From Bacteroidota bacterium (lineage in GTDB: Bacteria > Bacteroidota > Bacteroidia > Chitinophagales > Chitinophagaceae), in NCBI GenBank assembly GCA_016711825.1, contig JADJSG010000010.1, positions 1-64,000 on the forward strand: a DNA stretch of 64,000 nt, written 5' to 3'. The position numbers were made by a program, and so were the translations under genes. Below the pieces are notes generated by a model. That model made no database searches. It saw only the letters and a program-made list of their open reading frames with translations, and had not been told where the DNA came from. This document shows positions 1 to 9,616 of the stretch, piece by piece (positions within the stretch are counted from its first letter, which is position 1; every line of letters starts with the position of its first letter).

Positions 1-720
1 TTTTTATTATTCCCGTTTCCAAATCCCAAATCAAAAACACCTGCAGCATTGCCATACTCAGCAGGAAAGGATGTGAAAAATCTGAACTTTTAATAAATTA
101 GTATTTAAAGCACTTTACAGCACCTCCCGTTGTACCTACTGAAGCAAAGTGGGATTTTGGGTTTGTAACACACATCCATGACCATCAATTCGCCAAGCAC
201 GCCCACTGGCGAATTACCACGAATCACAATATCAGTTTCGCGCTGTCATCTGCGCACTTACACCTGCAAAATTGCGACCAAGCGAGCTGATCACTACGCC
301 CCCTTTTTTGCATATTCCTAAGGCTATTAACTTCTTCCATTGAAAAAATTCCTTTCTGCACTAACACTTTCTGCCATTTTATTAATGACCCCACTCCTTA
401 TTATTTGCTTTTACTATTACTTGATTTCCAATTGTTTAAATGATTCTTCCATGGCAATATCTAAAATGGCTTCCTTTACCAGAAGTTACTACCACATTTG
501 GAATCGTCATGCTTTTTGTAGCCTGCATACGTAGAAACCTTCTTAAATTCACATCTATCAGGTGACATCTGAAAAAAAAACAAATTTTCCTAATGTATCA
601 GCTTCTCTCTTCATTAAGTTCCTTTTTGTAAAGAAAAATTTGCACAGATGCTCCTATTAATGGTGTTTGAGAAAGTTTGTCAATAATGACACCTCGAATA
701 TTTTGTGTGTTTTTTTGAGC
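1..720 (-). pseudogene. TonB-dependent receptor fragment (carboxypeptidase-like domain plus plug), disrupted and running off the window
   Basis: Reading leftward, short conserved pieces appear in different frames. Around 640-720 is a CarboxypepD_reg-like start (NIRGVIIDK..QTPLIGASVQI). Around 200-300 are plug-domain pieces (FAGVSA, then RGNSPVGVLWRIDG). Around 100-150 is FASVGTTGGAV, and around 1-75 is FPAEYGNAAGVFDLGF.NGNN. This order is typical of the Bacteroidota TonB-dependent receptors that carry a carboxypeptidase regulatory-like domain before the plug; they import ligands across the outer membrane using TonB energy. No single frame spans the pieces, so the gene is broken here by several indels, and the barrel lies beyond position 1. 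The start is not resolved; a 28-base A run at 746-773 lies where the signal peptide should be. Family assignment is fairly secure; whether the damage is biological or a sequencing artefact is open. Confidence 0.6.
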
Positions 721-745
721 AAAGAAAGTGATGGGATTAAAATCG

Positions 746-773
746 AAAAAAAAAAAAAAAAAAAAAAAAAAAA
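746..773. repeat. 28-base poly-A run
   Basis: There are 28 consecutive A on the plus strand, flanked by aatcg on the left and tcgaatc on the right. It is by far the longest homopolymer in the window and falls at the expected N-terminus of the broken TonB receptor. It may be a sequencing or assembly artefact, or a slippage tract. Confidence 0.9.
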
Positions 774-1295
774 TCGAATCATTCAATAAATTTATTGAGT
801 TACTTAAAAAAAAAAAAGCAAATTGCTTCTTTACAACTTCATTTAGACGATTATATTTTTGAATAACCTTCGGTGTGTATGCATGCTGTTGATAAAGGGT
901 GTGACTTTGATTAGAAATGGAATCATAGGTGTCTAGTTGCAATTAAGCATCTCAAATGATCAATTGAGAAAGTTCTGATAAAAAAAGTAGAAGTTATTAT
1001 TCAAATGAATCGTTAGCAGTTCCTTATCTTTTTATTTTATTTTTTAAAAAAAAATAATTCTGCTATTGAAAATTTCGCATTGTGCTTATAAAACGAATAT
1101 ATAAAATCTGTTTGCAGATTTAGGGAAGTAATTATATATCATTTTAAAGGCGTTGATATTTTGAAATATTTTTTTTGTATGGCGAAGAAAGGAGGCGTTG
1201 CCCTTTGTAATTTGAACAGAGGATGTGAATACTAATACCTATAAAGCATTCCTTTGTGAGATTATTGTTGATATTATACGAAGTATATTACAAAG
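774..1295. other. Intergenic stretch with no supported gene
   Basis: This AT-rich DNA lies between the broken receptor gene and the tRNA terminator. Reading frames here are short and give no recognisable domain. A TonB-receptor promoter and start are expected in 774-950, but I could not place them. Confidence 0.5.
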
Positions 1296-1322
1296 AAAAA
1301 GCCGTTTCTTTCAGAAACGGCT
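1296..1322 (-). terminator. Rho-independent terminator of the tRNA-Gly/tRNA-Leu operon
   Basis: A 9-bp perfect stem (agccgtttc 1300-1308 against gaaacggct 1314-1322) with a 5-base loop is followed, on the minus strand, by a run of T. It begins 9 bases downstream of the tRNA-Leu 3' end. Confidence 0.85.
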
Positions 1323-1330
1323 TAAATCTG

Positions 1331-1418
1331 TACCTCAGGCGGGACTTGAACCCGCACGGACATTGCTGCCCACAGGATTTTAAGTCCTGCGTGTCTACCA
1401 ATTTCACCACCACAAGGT
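1331..1418 (-). tRNA. tRNA-Leu (anticodon TAA)
   Basis: This is a class II tRNA with a long variable arm. On the minus strand the anticodon stem CAGGA/TCCTG encloses a loop with anticodon TAA, and the T arm GCGGG-TTCAAGT-CCCGC is perfect. The D arm GTG...CAC contains the usual GG. The acceptor pairs ACCTTGT with CTGAGGT imperfectly (one mismatch and two wobbles). Two extra G seem to sit between the acceptor and the usual TG of positions 8-9. Given the indels in neighbouring genes, the 5' end may be misread. It lies 33 bases downstream of tRNA-Gly in one transcript. Confidence 0.85.
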
Positions 1419-1451
1419 GGAAAAAACCATTCTATTGAATGGCTTTAAATG

Positions 1452-1525
1452 AGCGGAAGACCAGGCTCGAACCGGCCACCCCGACCTTGGCAAGGTCGTG
1501 CTCTACCCAAATGAGCTACTTCCGC
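1452..1525 (-). tRNA. tRNA-Gly (anticodon GCC)
   Basis: The cloverleaf is complete on the minus strand: acceptor GCGGAAG/CTTCCGC with discriminator T, D arm GCTC/GAGC, anticodon stem CGACC/GGTCG with anticodon GCC, and T arm GCCGG/CTGGT around TTCGAGC (with two wobble pairs). It is the first gene of a two-tRNA transcript. Confidence 0.95.
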
Positions 1526-1870
1526 GGATTGTGTTGTTATTAAGAACTGCTTTGGGAGTGCAAATATATATTTATTTTTTAAAATTCCAAACTCAATATT
1601 AGAAAAGAATAAAATAAAATTAATTTTCTTTTACACCATGTGTTTTCTGTTTTGTTGTGTACAAAATGAATGTCACCTTTCCCGCCTTTTATACCTCTTT
1701 TATACTCTTAAAACAGTTTAAAAGTAGGATAAATCAGTTTCTTTCTACAAAATATTAGAAAACAGTATCAATCACCAGCTTCTACATATAGAAACTTAAT
1801 AGAAAAACTTAAAAATATACAAGCTAAGCGTTTATAAGTACAACACCTTATTATCTATATTATGATGTTA
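1526..1870. other. Intergenic, tRNA promoter only
   Basis: Apart from the tRNA promoter at 1561-1590 I see nothing supportable here. The rest is AT-rich sequence downstream of the lipoprotein gene, without long frames or clear hairpins. Confidence 0.6.
1561..1590 (-). promoter_or_regulatory. Bacteroidota-type promoter for the tRNA pair
   Basis: On the minus strand TTG (1588-1590) is followed after 19 bases by TATATTTG (1561-1568). This matches the Bacteroidota primary sigma consensus (TTG at -33, TAnnTTTG at -7). The tRNA-Gly 5' end is about 35 bases downstream. Confidence 0.7.
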
Positions 1871-2401
1871 CTATTTTAAATGAAAATTATACGAACCTGA
1901 AACTTCAGCTTGTGTAGATTTGTCCCAAATACGAAAATTGACTACAAAATCACGAATCGATTTTTTAAGTTCGGTGATTGTCGCTTTAACCGTTATCACA
2001 CCTGCATCTTCTATACTCGCTGATTCAAGGGTTTCAAATAAATCTTCTTGTTCTAATACAATATCCCCATCACCAGTTTCAATGGTTTGGGCGCACCCAC
2101 ATTTCACGCGATCATTTTCTTCTTTTCCAACCACTGATAAACAATCGGCACAACACATCATCGCCATACCTACCGTATTATCATCACTAATGGCTGAACC
2201 ATCTGCATGAAGCAATATAGCTTAGACACTTTTTAAACCATTTCCTTAAGCACAATGCCATTCTTACTGTTTCTGCCGGAGCGGGTGTAGAAGTTGTTTC
2301 TGTTTTGGTTGTTTCTGTTTTGGTTGTTTCTGAAGTACTTTTTTTTTTCACCACAATCCATAAAGGTTAATGCTATGGCATATACAATTAGATATTTCAT
2401 T
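1871..2401 (-). pseudogene. Putative Cys-rich lipoprotein, frameshifted
   Basis: The start at 2401 gives MKYLIVYAIALTFMDCGEKK, a lipoprotein signal with Cys after a hydrophobic stretch. A linker of repeated TETTK units (around 2270-2340) follows in another frame. An intact segment at 1871-2215 contains a Cys-dense stretch (MMCCADC...VKCGCAQ) and then a charged tail ending in SGSYNFHLK. At least two indels separate the three parts. The Cys pattern could bind metal, but I do not recognise the family. It lies downstream of the deoxyhypusine synthase homologue on the same strand, separated by about 270 bases. Confidence 0.45.
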
Positions 2402-2668
2402 GTTTTATTTTTTGTGTGAATATACTAAAATATCTCAAACATTAATTTTAAAAGGCTAAACTAAAAACAGAAGGAGAAACATGAATTACAAATCTTGCTT
2501 TGTATTGCGGCAACGATAGCAGTGAAAAGCCCGCACCATGCGCCTCGCATGGGTGGACTTGAAACGAATAGCGTGTGTGCCGCCCAAAAAACCAATATTA
2601 AAAATGAGGGAATCGATTTGAAGGTTTCCAAAGCAGGCAATCTCCTATCGTCAAATAATTCGCTTATG

Positions 2669-3652
2669 TTATTGACCCAATATCCATGCAAAATCAATGG
2701 AACAACAATAGTGGCATCACTTTCTACAATAAATTTGGGGTATGAATATCTAATTTTCCCCAGGTGATTTTTTTCATTGGGTACAGCACCACTATAGGAA
2801 CCATAAGATGTAGTAGAGTCAGAAATTTGACAGAAATAACCCCAAAAAGGAACATCATGCCATTCTAGATCCTGGTACATCATAGGGCACCACACAAATG
2901 GGAAAATCGCCCGCAATACCACCGCCAATTTGAAAAAAACCAACCCCTTTACCACCACTGTTTTGACGATACCAATCTGCTAACCACACCATATATTCAA
3001 TACCACTTTTCATGGTTACTGCCTTTAATTCATTTTTTGATGACGTAAGAAGCAAAAATATTTCCCATGGTACTGTCTTCCCCAACCTGGGCATACAATC
3101 GGAATTTTTTTTGTGCTGCAGCCAGCATCCAACTATTTTTTTGGATCTATTTCATAATATTGTTCAAGTACACCACTGAGCAGCATTTGATACATAAATT
3201 CATGAGGAAAATAACGTTCCCCCTTATCATCAGCTTTTTCCATATCTGATGAATATGGGCTTGCAAACGTCTGAATGCTTCTTCTTCGGGTATGCAAGTA
3301 TCGGTTACCCTGTTATAATGATTTTCAAGCAAATCCCATTCTTCCTGTGGACTTAAATCACGGTAATTGGGTACTCTTTTTATAATGTGAATGCGCCACT
3401 AAATTCATAATATCTTCTTCTAAATTAGCGCCTGTACATGATATAATTTGCACTTTATCTTGCCCAATCATTTCGGCCAATGAAATGCCCAAGTTCGGCA
3501 GTACTCATGGCACCTGCTAGGGTAATCATCATTTTACCACCTTCTAACAAATGGGTTTCATATCCTTTGGCTGCATCCATTAAAGCAGCTGCATTGAAAT
3601 GTCTGTAATGATGTTCTATAAAATGAGAAACGGGTCCTTTTTGCATGATCAT
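2669..3652 (-). pseudogene. Deoxyhypusine synthase family protein, frameshifted
   Basis: In pieces, this matches the bacterial deoxyhypusine-synthase-like family, whose eukaryotic members transfer a butylamine group from spermidine to eIF5A. Visible segments in order are GGKMMITLAGAMSTAELG near the start, NRVTDTCIPEEEAFR, NELKAVTMKSGIEYM, GVGFFQIGGGIAGDFPICVVP, QDLEWHDVPFWGYFCQISDSTTSYGSYSGAVPNEK, and FIVESDATIVVPLI. One further base near 2690 would give the normal short C-terminus (FAWILGQ, stop at 2669). Four or more indels interrupt the frame. A -7 box (TATATTTG, 3666-3673) lies 13 bases before the start. The bacterial substrate is not known from sequence; bacteria lack eIF5A, and some homologues act on other polyamine reactions. 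Confidence 0.75.
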
Positions 3653-3716
3653 GTTTGTTTAGGGTGCAAATATATCTGATGTGTATGAAAAGTATCGGTT
3701 TTTTATACTATTAAAA

Positions 3717-5731
3717 TCAATCGTTTACTAAATCGAAGTCGATTTGTTTTTTTCAACAAATTGGCAGACACTACTTTTATCCTGATTGCATTGCCAATTT
3801 GGTACTTCTTTTGGTACGTCTGCCTACTATAGCATACTCTTCTTCAATATGACTGTATTCGTCAGTTTGTGGCAGATTGAGGATGGATACAAACCCCTTA
3901 CATCTTTGCAATACGGTTTGCGCCCAAAATCCAAAGGTAGAGACCCCGCTAATAACCGCATCAAATTCTTCACCGATATACTTTTTCATATATTCTACCT
4001 GTTTGTATTTAGTGGCATCCCGTTCTGCATCCATGGCCTTTCTTTCACGCTCACTGCAATGCACACACAGCTCATCCATCTGTTGAATGGGTGAAATGTT
4101 TTTTTCTAAACATTGCAATAAAATACGATGTACAAGTACATCAGGATATCGACGAATAGGAGAAGTAAAATGACAATAATGTTCAAAAGCTAATCCATAA
4201 TGACCAATGTTTTCCTGTGCATATACAGCTTTTGCCATGGTTCTGATACCCAACATATGTAAAATATGATGTTCGGGATTCTGGTCAGTAGTCGCAAGCA
4301 TTGCATTGAATGATCGGGCAATACTTTCAGGGCTAGACAGATCAAAAGCATAGCCAAACTTAGCTGCAAAAACAGTAAATGGTGCTAACCTTTCAAGATT
4401 GGGCGAATCGTGAATGCGATATGGGAAAGGCATTGGTTGATCCCTTGTAACGTTGCTTACTTACATATTCTGCAACGGTTCGGTTGGCAAGCAACATCAA
4501 TTCTTCAATCAATTGATGCGACTCTTTACTTTCTTTTACCACTACTGATTCAGGCACCCCATGTTCGTCAAGAATAAACCTTGCTTCTTCTGAGGTAAAA
4601 TTGATGGCCCTTTTTAAATTTATCAGCTCGTAAGGTTTGTGATAGCTTATTGAGTATACTGATTACATCCTGATGCTCCCCTTGTCCTGTTTCAATAATT
4701 TGTTGCACTTCTTCGTAGGTAAATCGCTTGTCAGAATGTATCACCGTTTTACCTATCCAATGTTGCCTGATCACTGCTTGATCATCGATATCAAATACTA
4801 CCGAAAAAGTCAGCTTATCTTCATGGGGTCGTAAAGAACATAATTCATTCGAAATTTTTCGGGAAGCATAGGCAATACCCTATCGGGCAAATATACCGAA
4901 GTAGCTCGGGCATAAGCTTCTTTATCTAAAGCGGTACCAGGCTTTACATAATGACCCACATCTGCAATATGTAACCCCTATTTGATGAAGTCCATTGGCT
5001 AATTTTTTATACGAAATCGCATCATCAAAATCTTTGGCATCATGGGGATCAATGGTAATGGTCAACTCTTTACGAAGATCCTTACGATTCGCTATTTCAC
5101 TTGCAGTTATTTCTAGGGGTATATCAGCTAATTCATCCATCACTTCTTTCGGAAATTCAAGTGAAAAACCTTGTTGCAATAAAATTTCCTTCATGGCAAT
5201 TTCATTGATCTTTTCACCTGTCAAAATAGATACAATTTCACCTTCAGGGTTTTTCTTTTTTTCGTTCCAGTCGGTAATTTTACCACCACCCGATCACCTT
5301 TATGGAGTCCTTTGCTATTTTTTTTCATTGATAAAAATATCTTTTGTAAATGATTTATTATCGGGTACCACAAAAGCAAAATTCATATTCATTTCTACTG
5401 TGCCTATCATTTCACTTTGTCCCCGTTTGACAATATTGGTCACCAAGCCTTCTGGTTTTTGGGTTGTTTTACTGGTTCTGATTATCACAACTTCTACCGT
5501 ATCGCCATGCATGGCATTTTTTACGTTTTCTCGTTTTACTTTGATATCAGTATCAACACCAGGCACAACCACATAACCAACCCCTTGTGCATTAATTTCT
5601 ATTTTACCTGTTACAGCAGCTGCGTAGGTTCTATTGCTTTTACTATTTTGATTGATATGTTTAGCCGTTGATTTGTTAGTTTGTTCATTGGGTGTTCTTT
5701 TATTGTGTGCTTTCGTTGTTCTTTTTTTCAT
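3717..5731 (-). pseudogene. rnr: Ribonuclease R (RNase II family), frameshifted
   Basis: A 3'-5' exoribonuclease that degrades structured RNA in the cytoplasm. A basic N-terminus (MKKRTTKAHNKR) is followed by a cold-shock-like domain (GKIEINAQGVGYVVVPG), then the RNB catalytic domain with the metal-binding Asp cluster in TIDPHDAKDFDDAIS. FTSPIRRYPDVLVHR and a C-terminal S1 domain (FDAVISGVSTFGFW) come next. About seven one-base indels break it, near 5318-5325 (T8 for T7), 5280, 4975-4978 (C4 for C3), 4611-4615 (T5 for T4), 4455, 3810 and 3750. Correcting them gives about 670 residues ending at 3717. Identity is secure; the disruption is probably sequence error because each fix is minimal. Confidence 0.85.
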
Positions 5732-5804
5732 GTTGAATTGTTGTTTAATACACTGTAAAGTTTCGTTACAGTGTGGAGTTGTTAAGTAGGTTGAAATGCT
5801 TGCA

Positions 5805-6904
5805 TTAAACAGCTACTATTTCTTCATCAACCACAGCAGGTGGAATTATTGATTCTATAAAATCAGTCACAGTATGATTGAAGAGGGTTGTTTTGTCAAA
5901 TAATATTTCGATCGTGATGGCTTGTGCATAAAAGGGCAGCTGATATTCTATAATTTTTTCTTGCAATAGCATCAAACGAGCGGCATCTTTTTCGGTGGTA
6001 ATGATGATTTTGTTTTCGGTATTTATATGATGAAATGCTTCCTGCATTTCTTTTAAGTCATCGTAGGTAAAATAATGATGATCTTTATATTCAAGTTGAT
6101 ACACCTGGGCATACTCTTTTTTCAAATGCTGAAGCAAAGGTAAGGTATTTGCAATTCCTGTCACCAAAAGAATTTGGGTTTCGTTGTTGATGGCTTTATG
6201 AAAGGCTGTAAGCGGATAGCAATTTTTATACCGAATGGTAGAAAAAAAGAGTTGTTGATGAGGTGCAGGTGCTATTTCAAGGCTTATTTTTTCGCTTTCA
6301 GCAAGTGATAAATCCGTAGGGCATTTTGATACAATAATGATTTCTGCTCTTTTAGCGCCACTTCTGCTTTCGCGAAGCAAACCAAATGGCATTATGTAAT
6401 CTTTTGTATATAATCGTTCATAATCGGTCAGTAAAATATTTAATCCAGCCCTCACAGTTCGGTGTTGAAAAGCATCATCTAATAAAATGACATCTATTTC
6501 AGGACGTTGTTGTAGCAAAAGCGGAATGGCTGTCATGCGTTCTTCTGCTACACAAACAGTTATTTGGGGGTATTTTGATTTAAATTGAAAGGGTTCGTCG
6601 CCAATATCTCTGGCATCTGATTGTGCATGAGCGAGTGAAACCCACGGGTATACCTTCTATACCCCCTGCTGAGTGTAGCCATTTGATAGTAAGGCGAAAG
6701 CAATTCAATGAGGTATTCAATATGGGGACTTTTACCTGTTCCTCCCACCGTGATATTACCAACACAAATTACCGGCAAACTGAATTCAATAGATGAAATG
6801 AGGTTCCAATCATACATTTTATTGCGAATAAAAACAATGAAGCCATAAAGCAAGGCAAAAGGGAGTATGAGGTATTTTAAAAGAGATAGGATGAGTTTTT
6901 TCAT
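5805..6904 (-). CDS. lpxK: Tetraacyldisaccharide 4'-kinase LpxK (one frameshift)
   Basis: Phosphorylates the 4' position of the lipid A disaccharide on the inner membrane. An N-terminal membrane anchor (LILSLLKYLILPFALLYG) is followed by the family's P-loop region CVGNITVGGTGKSP, SRGYRRYTRG, then GDEPFQFKSKYPQITVCVAEER and VILLDDAFQHR. The frame changes near 6638-6643 (aaaccc); one added base joins RGF to SLAHAQSDARDIGDEP and restores a protein of about 366 residues. The second half then stays open to 5805. The gene directly follows the secreted protein at 6904-7502; its start ATG overlaps that gene's stop region. Lipid A synthesis is essential in most Gram-negatives, which argues that the break is not real. 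Confidence 0.85.
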
Positions 6905-7502
6905 TATTTTTTATTCAGCAATACATTTTTTTTAGCGGTCCAAAGAAATTCATTTTTTTGTTTAGGAATTTCAATTAAATAAAATCCATTCATTTCATCT
7001 ATCACTTTCACATTGGTTTCTTTTTTCAACATGCTAATTTGTTTGGATGCCTGATGGGGAGCCATATACACAAGGGAAGAGTCAGCAAGTATGATACCAC
7101 TTTTTTCGGTATATTCTGTCATCCATGTATTGGGCTTTTTTAAGGTATTGTTCATTTTTTTATATTTCCCATCAACCGAAAAATCATATTTGCATGCATT
7201 GTTTTGAGTTACTGTCAATATATTGTTCGCATAGGCAAACTGTATTTTGCAAGAATCTTTTTATAAAAACAAGCATTGGTATCAATCCTTAAAAAACCCT
7301 TAATCGTGGTTAAATTAAAATCGGGTGCGCCAGACATATTGTTTAAATAAAAAAAGGCTGAATCCATATTTATTTGAAAAAGACAAATGGTACCATTTGC
7401 TTTATTCACCCCTTTGTTATAGTTGTAAATGCCTGAATAATCAATGGCTTGAAGCCAAAAGCCAAAAAACAAGAAGCTTACAATTAAAAAATATTTCTTC
7501 AT
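6904..7502 (-). CDS. Secreted protein with a C-terminal SH3-like segment (one frameshift)
   Basis: It starts MKKYFLIVSFLFFGFWLQA, a Sec signal peptide. The mature part reads DYSGIYNYNKG, and the C-terminal 60 residues (GIILADSSLVYMAP..SKQISMLKKETNVKVIDEMNGFYLIEI) look like a bacterial SH3-type fold. This call comes from pattern only. The frame breaks in a T5 run at 7258-7262 (A5 on the coding strand); six A would join CFYKKDSCKIQFAYANN to the rest, giving about 199 residues. It is immediately upstream of lpxK and may be co-transcribed. The function is unknown. Confidence 0.6.
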
Positions 7503-7570
7503 AGAAGTTAAATATATTGAAACATTTTATTCTATGTATATTTACAGCCAAAATTTATAGATTATTTATC

Positions 7571-8119
7571 ATGGTTGAACAGCTTCTGGACATTGCAAAA
7601 TATATATTACCCTCTGTAGTGGTGCTTATCGCCACCTATTTAATCGTCAATAAATTTCTCATAAAAGAAATTCAACAAAAACAACTGGCTATCTTTCAAC
7701 AAAATAGCAATCTCACATTGCAAATGCGCTTACAAGCCTATGAAAGACTTTCCATTTTTATAGAAAGAATGCATGCAACAAGCCTGATTGGACGATATTA
7801 TGTACAAGGTGCTTCGGTACAAGATTTGCAAATTGCCATGGTACAAGGTATTAGGGCTGAATATGAGCATAATCTTTCACAACAGATTTATGTATCGCAT
7901 GAAGTATGGCAAACCATTAAAACGGTGATGGAACAGGAAATAACCATGCTCAATCGTATCGGCAGTTCGTTTGAAATGGGGACTCCAGCGGCAAATTATA
8001 TCAAAGCCCTTTCTGACTTTGTGCTAAATCCTGAAACGACTTTACCTACTGACATTGCCTTAGAAACCCTCAACAGAGAAGCAAAAAAGTATTTTATTTT
8101 CACCACAATAATTTTTTAA
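7571..8119 (+). CDS. Membrane-anchored protein of unknown function
   Basis: The ATG at 7571 (MVEQLLDIAKYILP) is preferred over an in-frame ATG 54 bases upstream, because the hydrophobic segment then starts at the N-terminus. One membrane helix (residues about 8-28, ILPSVVVLIATYLIVNKFLI) precedes a helical cytoplasmic region rich in Gln (KEIQQKQLAIFQQNSNLTLQMRLQAYERL). It resembles conserved uncharacterised Bacteroidota proteins with this single-helix plus coiled-coil plan. The last residues (YFIFTTIIF) may come from a frameshift, since neighbours on both sides have one. It lies upstream of the Mur ligase on the same strand. Confidence 0.6.
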   Translation: MVEQLLDIAKYILPSVVVLIATYLIVNKFLIKEIQQKQLAIFQQNSNLTLQMRLQAYERLSIFIERMHATSLIGRYYVQGASVQDLQIAMVQGIRAEYEHNLSQQIYVSHEVWQTIKTVMEQEITMLNRIGSSFEMGTPAANYIKALSDFVLNPETTLPTDIALETLNREAKKYFIFTTIIF

Positions 8120-8152
8120 AGTATTCAAACTCAACAGGCCCTAAAATATTTT

Positions 8153-9515
8153 ATGAACCCAATACTAAATAAACAACATTTTTTTTCATTGGCGTTGCAG
8201 GTGCGGGTATGAGTGCCATAGCGCAATACCTCGCGGGCAATGGCAAAACCGTCAAAGGAAGTGACCGACTGTTTAATTTCGAAGAAAACAACCACACCCG
8301 TACACAACTTGAAAATGAACATATTGCATGTTTTCTTCAAAATGGTTCAGGGATTGATGAACATACAGAAGCCATTATTATTTCAACAGCTATTGAAGAT
8401 ACAAATATTGAAATTGTAAAAGCTAAATCATTAAACATACCCATTATTTTACGTGCCGATTTATTGGCCGCTATTTGCAAAAGTAAACGTACTATAGCTA
8501 TTGCAGGCACCTCTGGCAAATCAACAACAACAGCCATGTTGTTTCATATTTTGCATAGTAATGGTATCAATCCTTCATTGATTACGGGTGCTGGATTAGC
8601 TTCATTGCAACAAGAAGGAAAAATCGGGAATGCTTACTGTGGCAAAAGCGACTGGCTTTTGATAGAAGCAGATGAAAGCGATGGCACCTTGGTAAAATAC
8701 AAACCTGAAATTGGATTGCTATTAAGTATAGACAAAGATCATAAAGAACTTGAGGAATTATTTACCATTTTTGAAACTTTTAAAAACAATTGCAAACAAT
8801 CCTTTATTGTCAATCAATCGCATACCCTGGCCAAACGCTTTTCAAAAAACATTCAGGTTGATTTTGGAAATCATACACGATTTGAAGGTACCCATTTTCA
8901 ACAACAAGGCTTTCATATTACGTTTGAAGTACAAAGTTTAATTTGTAAAATACCTACCATCGGAATACACAATATGGAAAATGCTTTGGCATGCATGGCT
9001 GTAGCCGATTTACTGGGGTAAATATTGCACAATGTATCAGTGCTTTGGCCAATTATGAAGGCATTTATAGACGTCATCAATTGTTGGGTATCAAAAAGGG
9101 TATCACGGTGATAGATGACTATGCCCATAACCCTGCAAAAATAGCCGCTTCTATCAAGGCATGTCAACCAGTAGCTAAAAAATTGATAGCATGGTTTCAG
9201 CCTCATGGCTATGGCCCTACCCGATTTATACGAAAAGAACTGGTTACTGAAATCGCCTCTTCACTTCGTCCACAAGATGAAATTTGGATGAGCGAAATTT
9301 ATTACGCGGGGGGCACAGCCGTAAAAGACATTTCAGCCAATGACCTAATTCAAGATTTGAAGGCATTAGGTGTGCATGCTTACTTTGTTGAAGAACGTAC
9401 TAAACTTTTTGAACAGTTATTACCTACATTAACAGTTGACACTGTATTGCTTTTAATGGGGGCGAGAGATCCAAGTTTAGAAAAATTCTCAAAATCAGTT
9501 TATGAAATGATTTAA
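8153..9515 (+). CDS. Mur ligase family protein, MurC/Mpl-like (two frameshifts)
   Basis: An ATP-dependent amino-acid or peptide ligase acting on UDP-MurNAc-type substrates in peptidoglycan synthesis or recycling. The N-terminal Rossmann motif FIGVAGAGMSAIAQYL, the ATP loop AGTSGKSTTTAML, the Mg/ATP motif LLIEADESDG, the hinge IGIHNMENALA, and the C-terminal VIDDYAHNPAKI and MGARDPSLEKF are all present. Two one-base deletions are evident: T8 at 8179-8186 should be T9 (giving MNPILNKQHFFFIGVAG from the ATG at 8153), and G4 at 9015-9018 should be G5 (joining VADLLG to VNIAQCI). The corrected length is about 454 residues. Which substrate it uses (L-Ala as MurC, or tripeptide as Mpl) cannot be decided here. 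Confidence 0.8.
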
Positions 9516-9616
9516 ATGAATCACCATTATCTAAACATTTAACTGATTTATAGCATATTCAATCAAAATAAAAAGTATTCATATTATATTTGAGTTAAAT
9601 TTTTCAAACAACTAAA

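Noticed and set aside
340..534. Plus-strand frame of 64 codons with a hydrophobic start (MKKFLSALTL)
   Set aside because: It begins at TTG in the region antisense to the broken TonB receptor, ends in unrelated sequence, and shows no family similarity; most likely chance.
598..942. Minus-strand 114-codon frame containing nine Phe in a row
   Set aside because: The Phe run is the poly-A tract read backwards. Only the C-terminal part (NIRGVIIDK) is meaningful, and it belongs to the TonB receptor.
1256..1438. Plus-strand frame crossing the tRNA-Leu gene
   Set aside because: It runs antisense through the tRNA and its terminator.
4995..5576. 193-codon plus-strand frame over rnr
   Set aside because: It is antisense to conserved RNase R sequence, including the PHDAKDFDDAIS active site.
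8209..8340. Mur ligase start at the internal ATG 8209
   Set aside because: That start would remove the conserved FIGVAGAG nucleotide-binding loop just upstream; the loop is recovered when T8 at 8179-8186 is read as T9.
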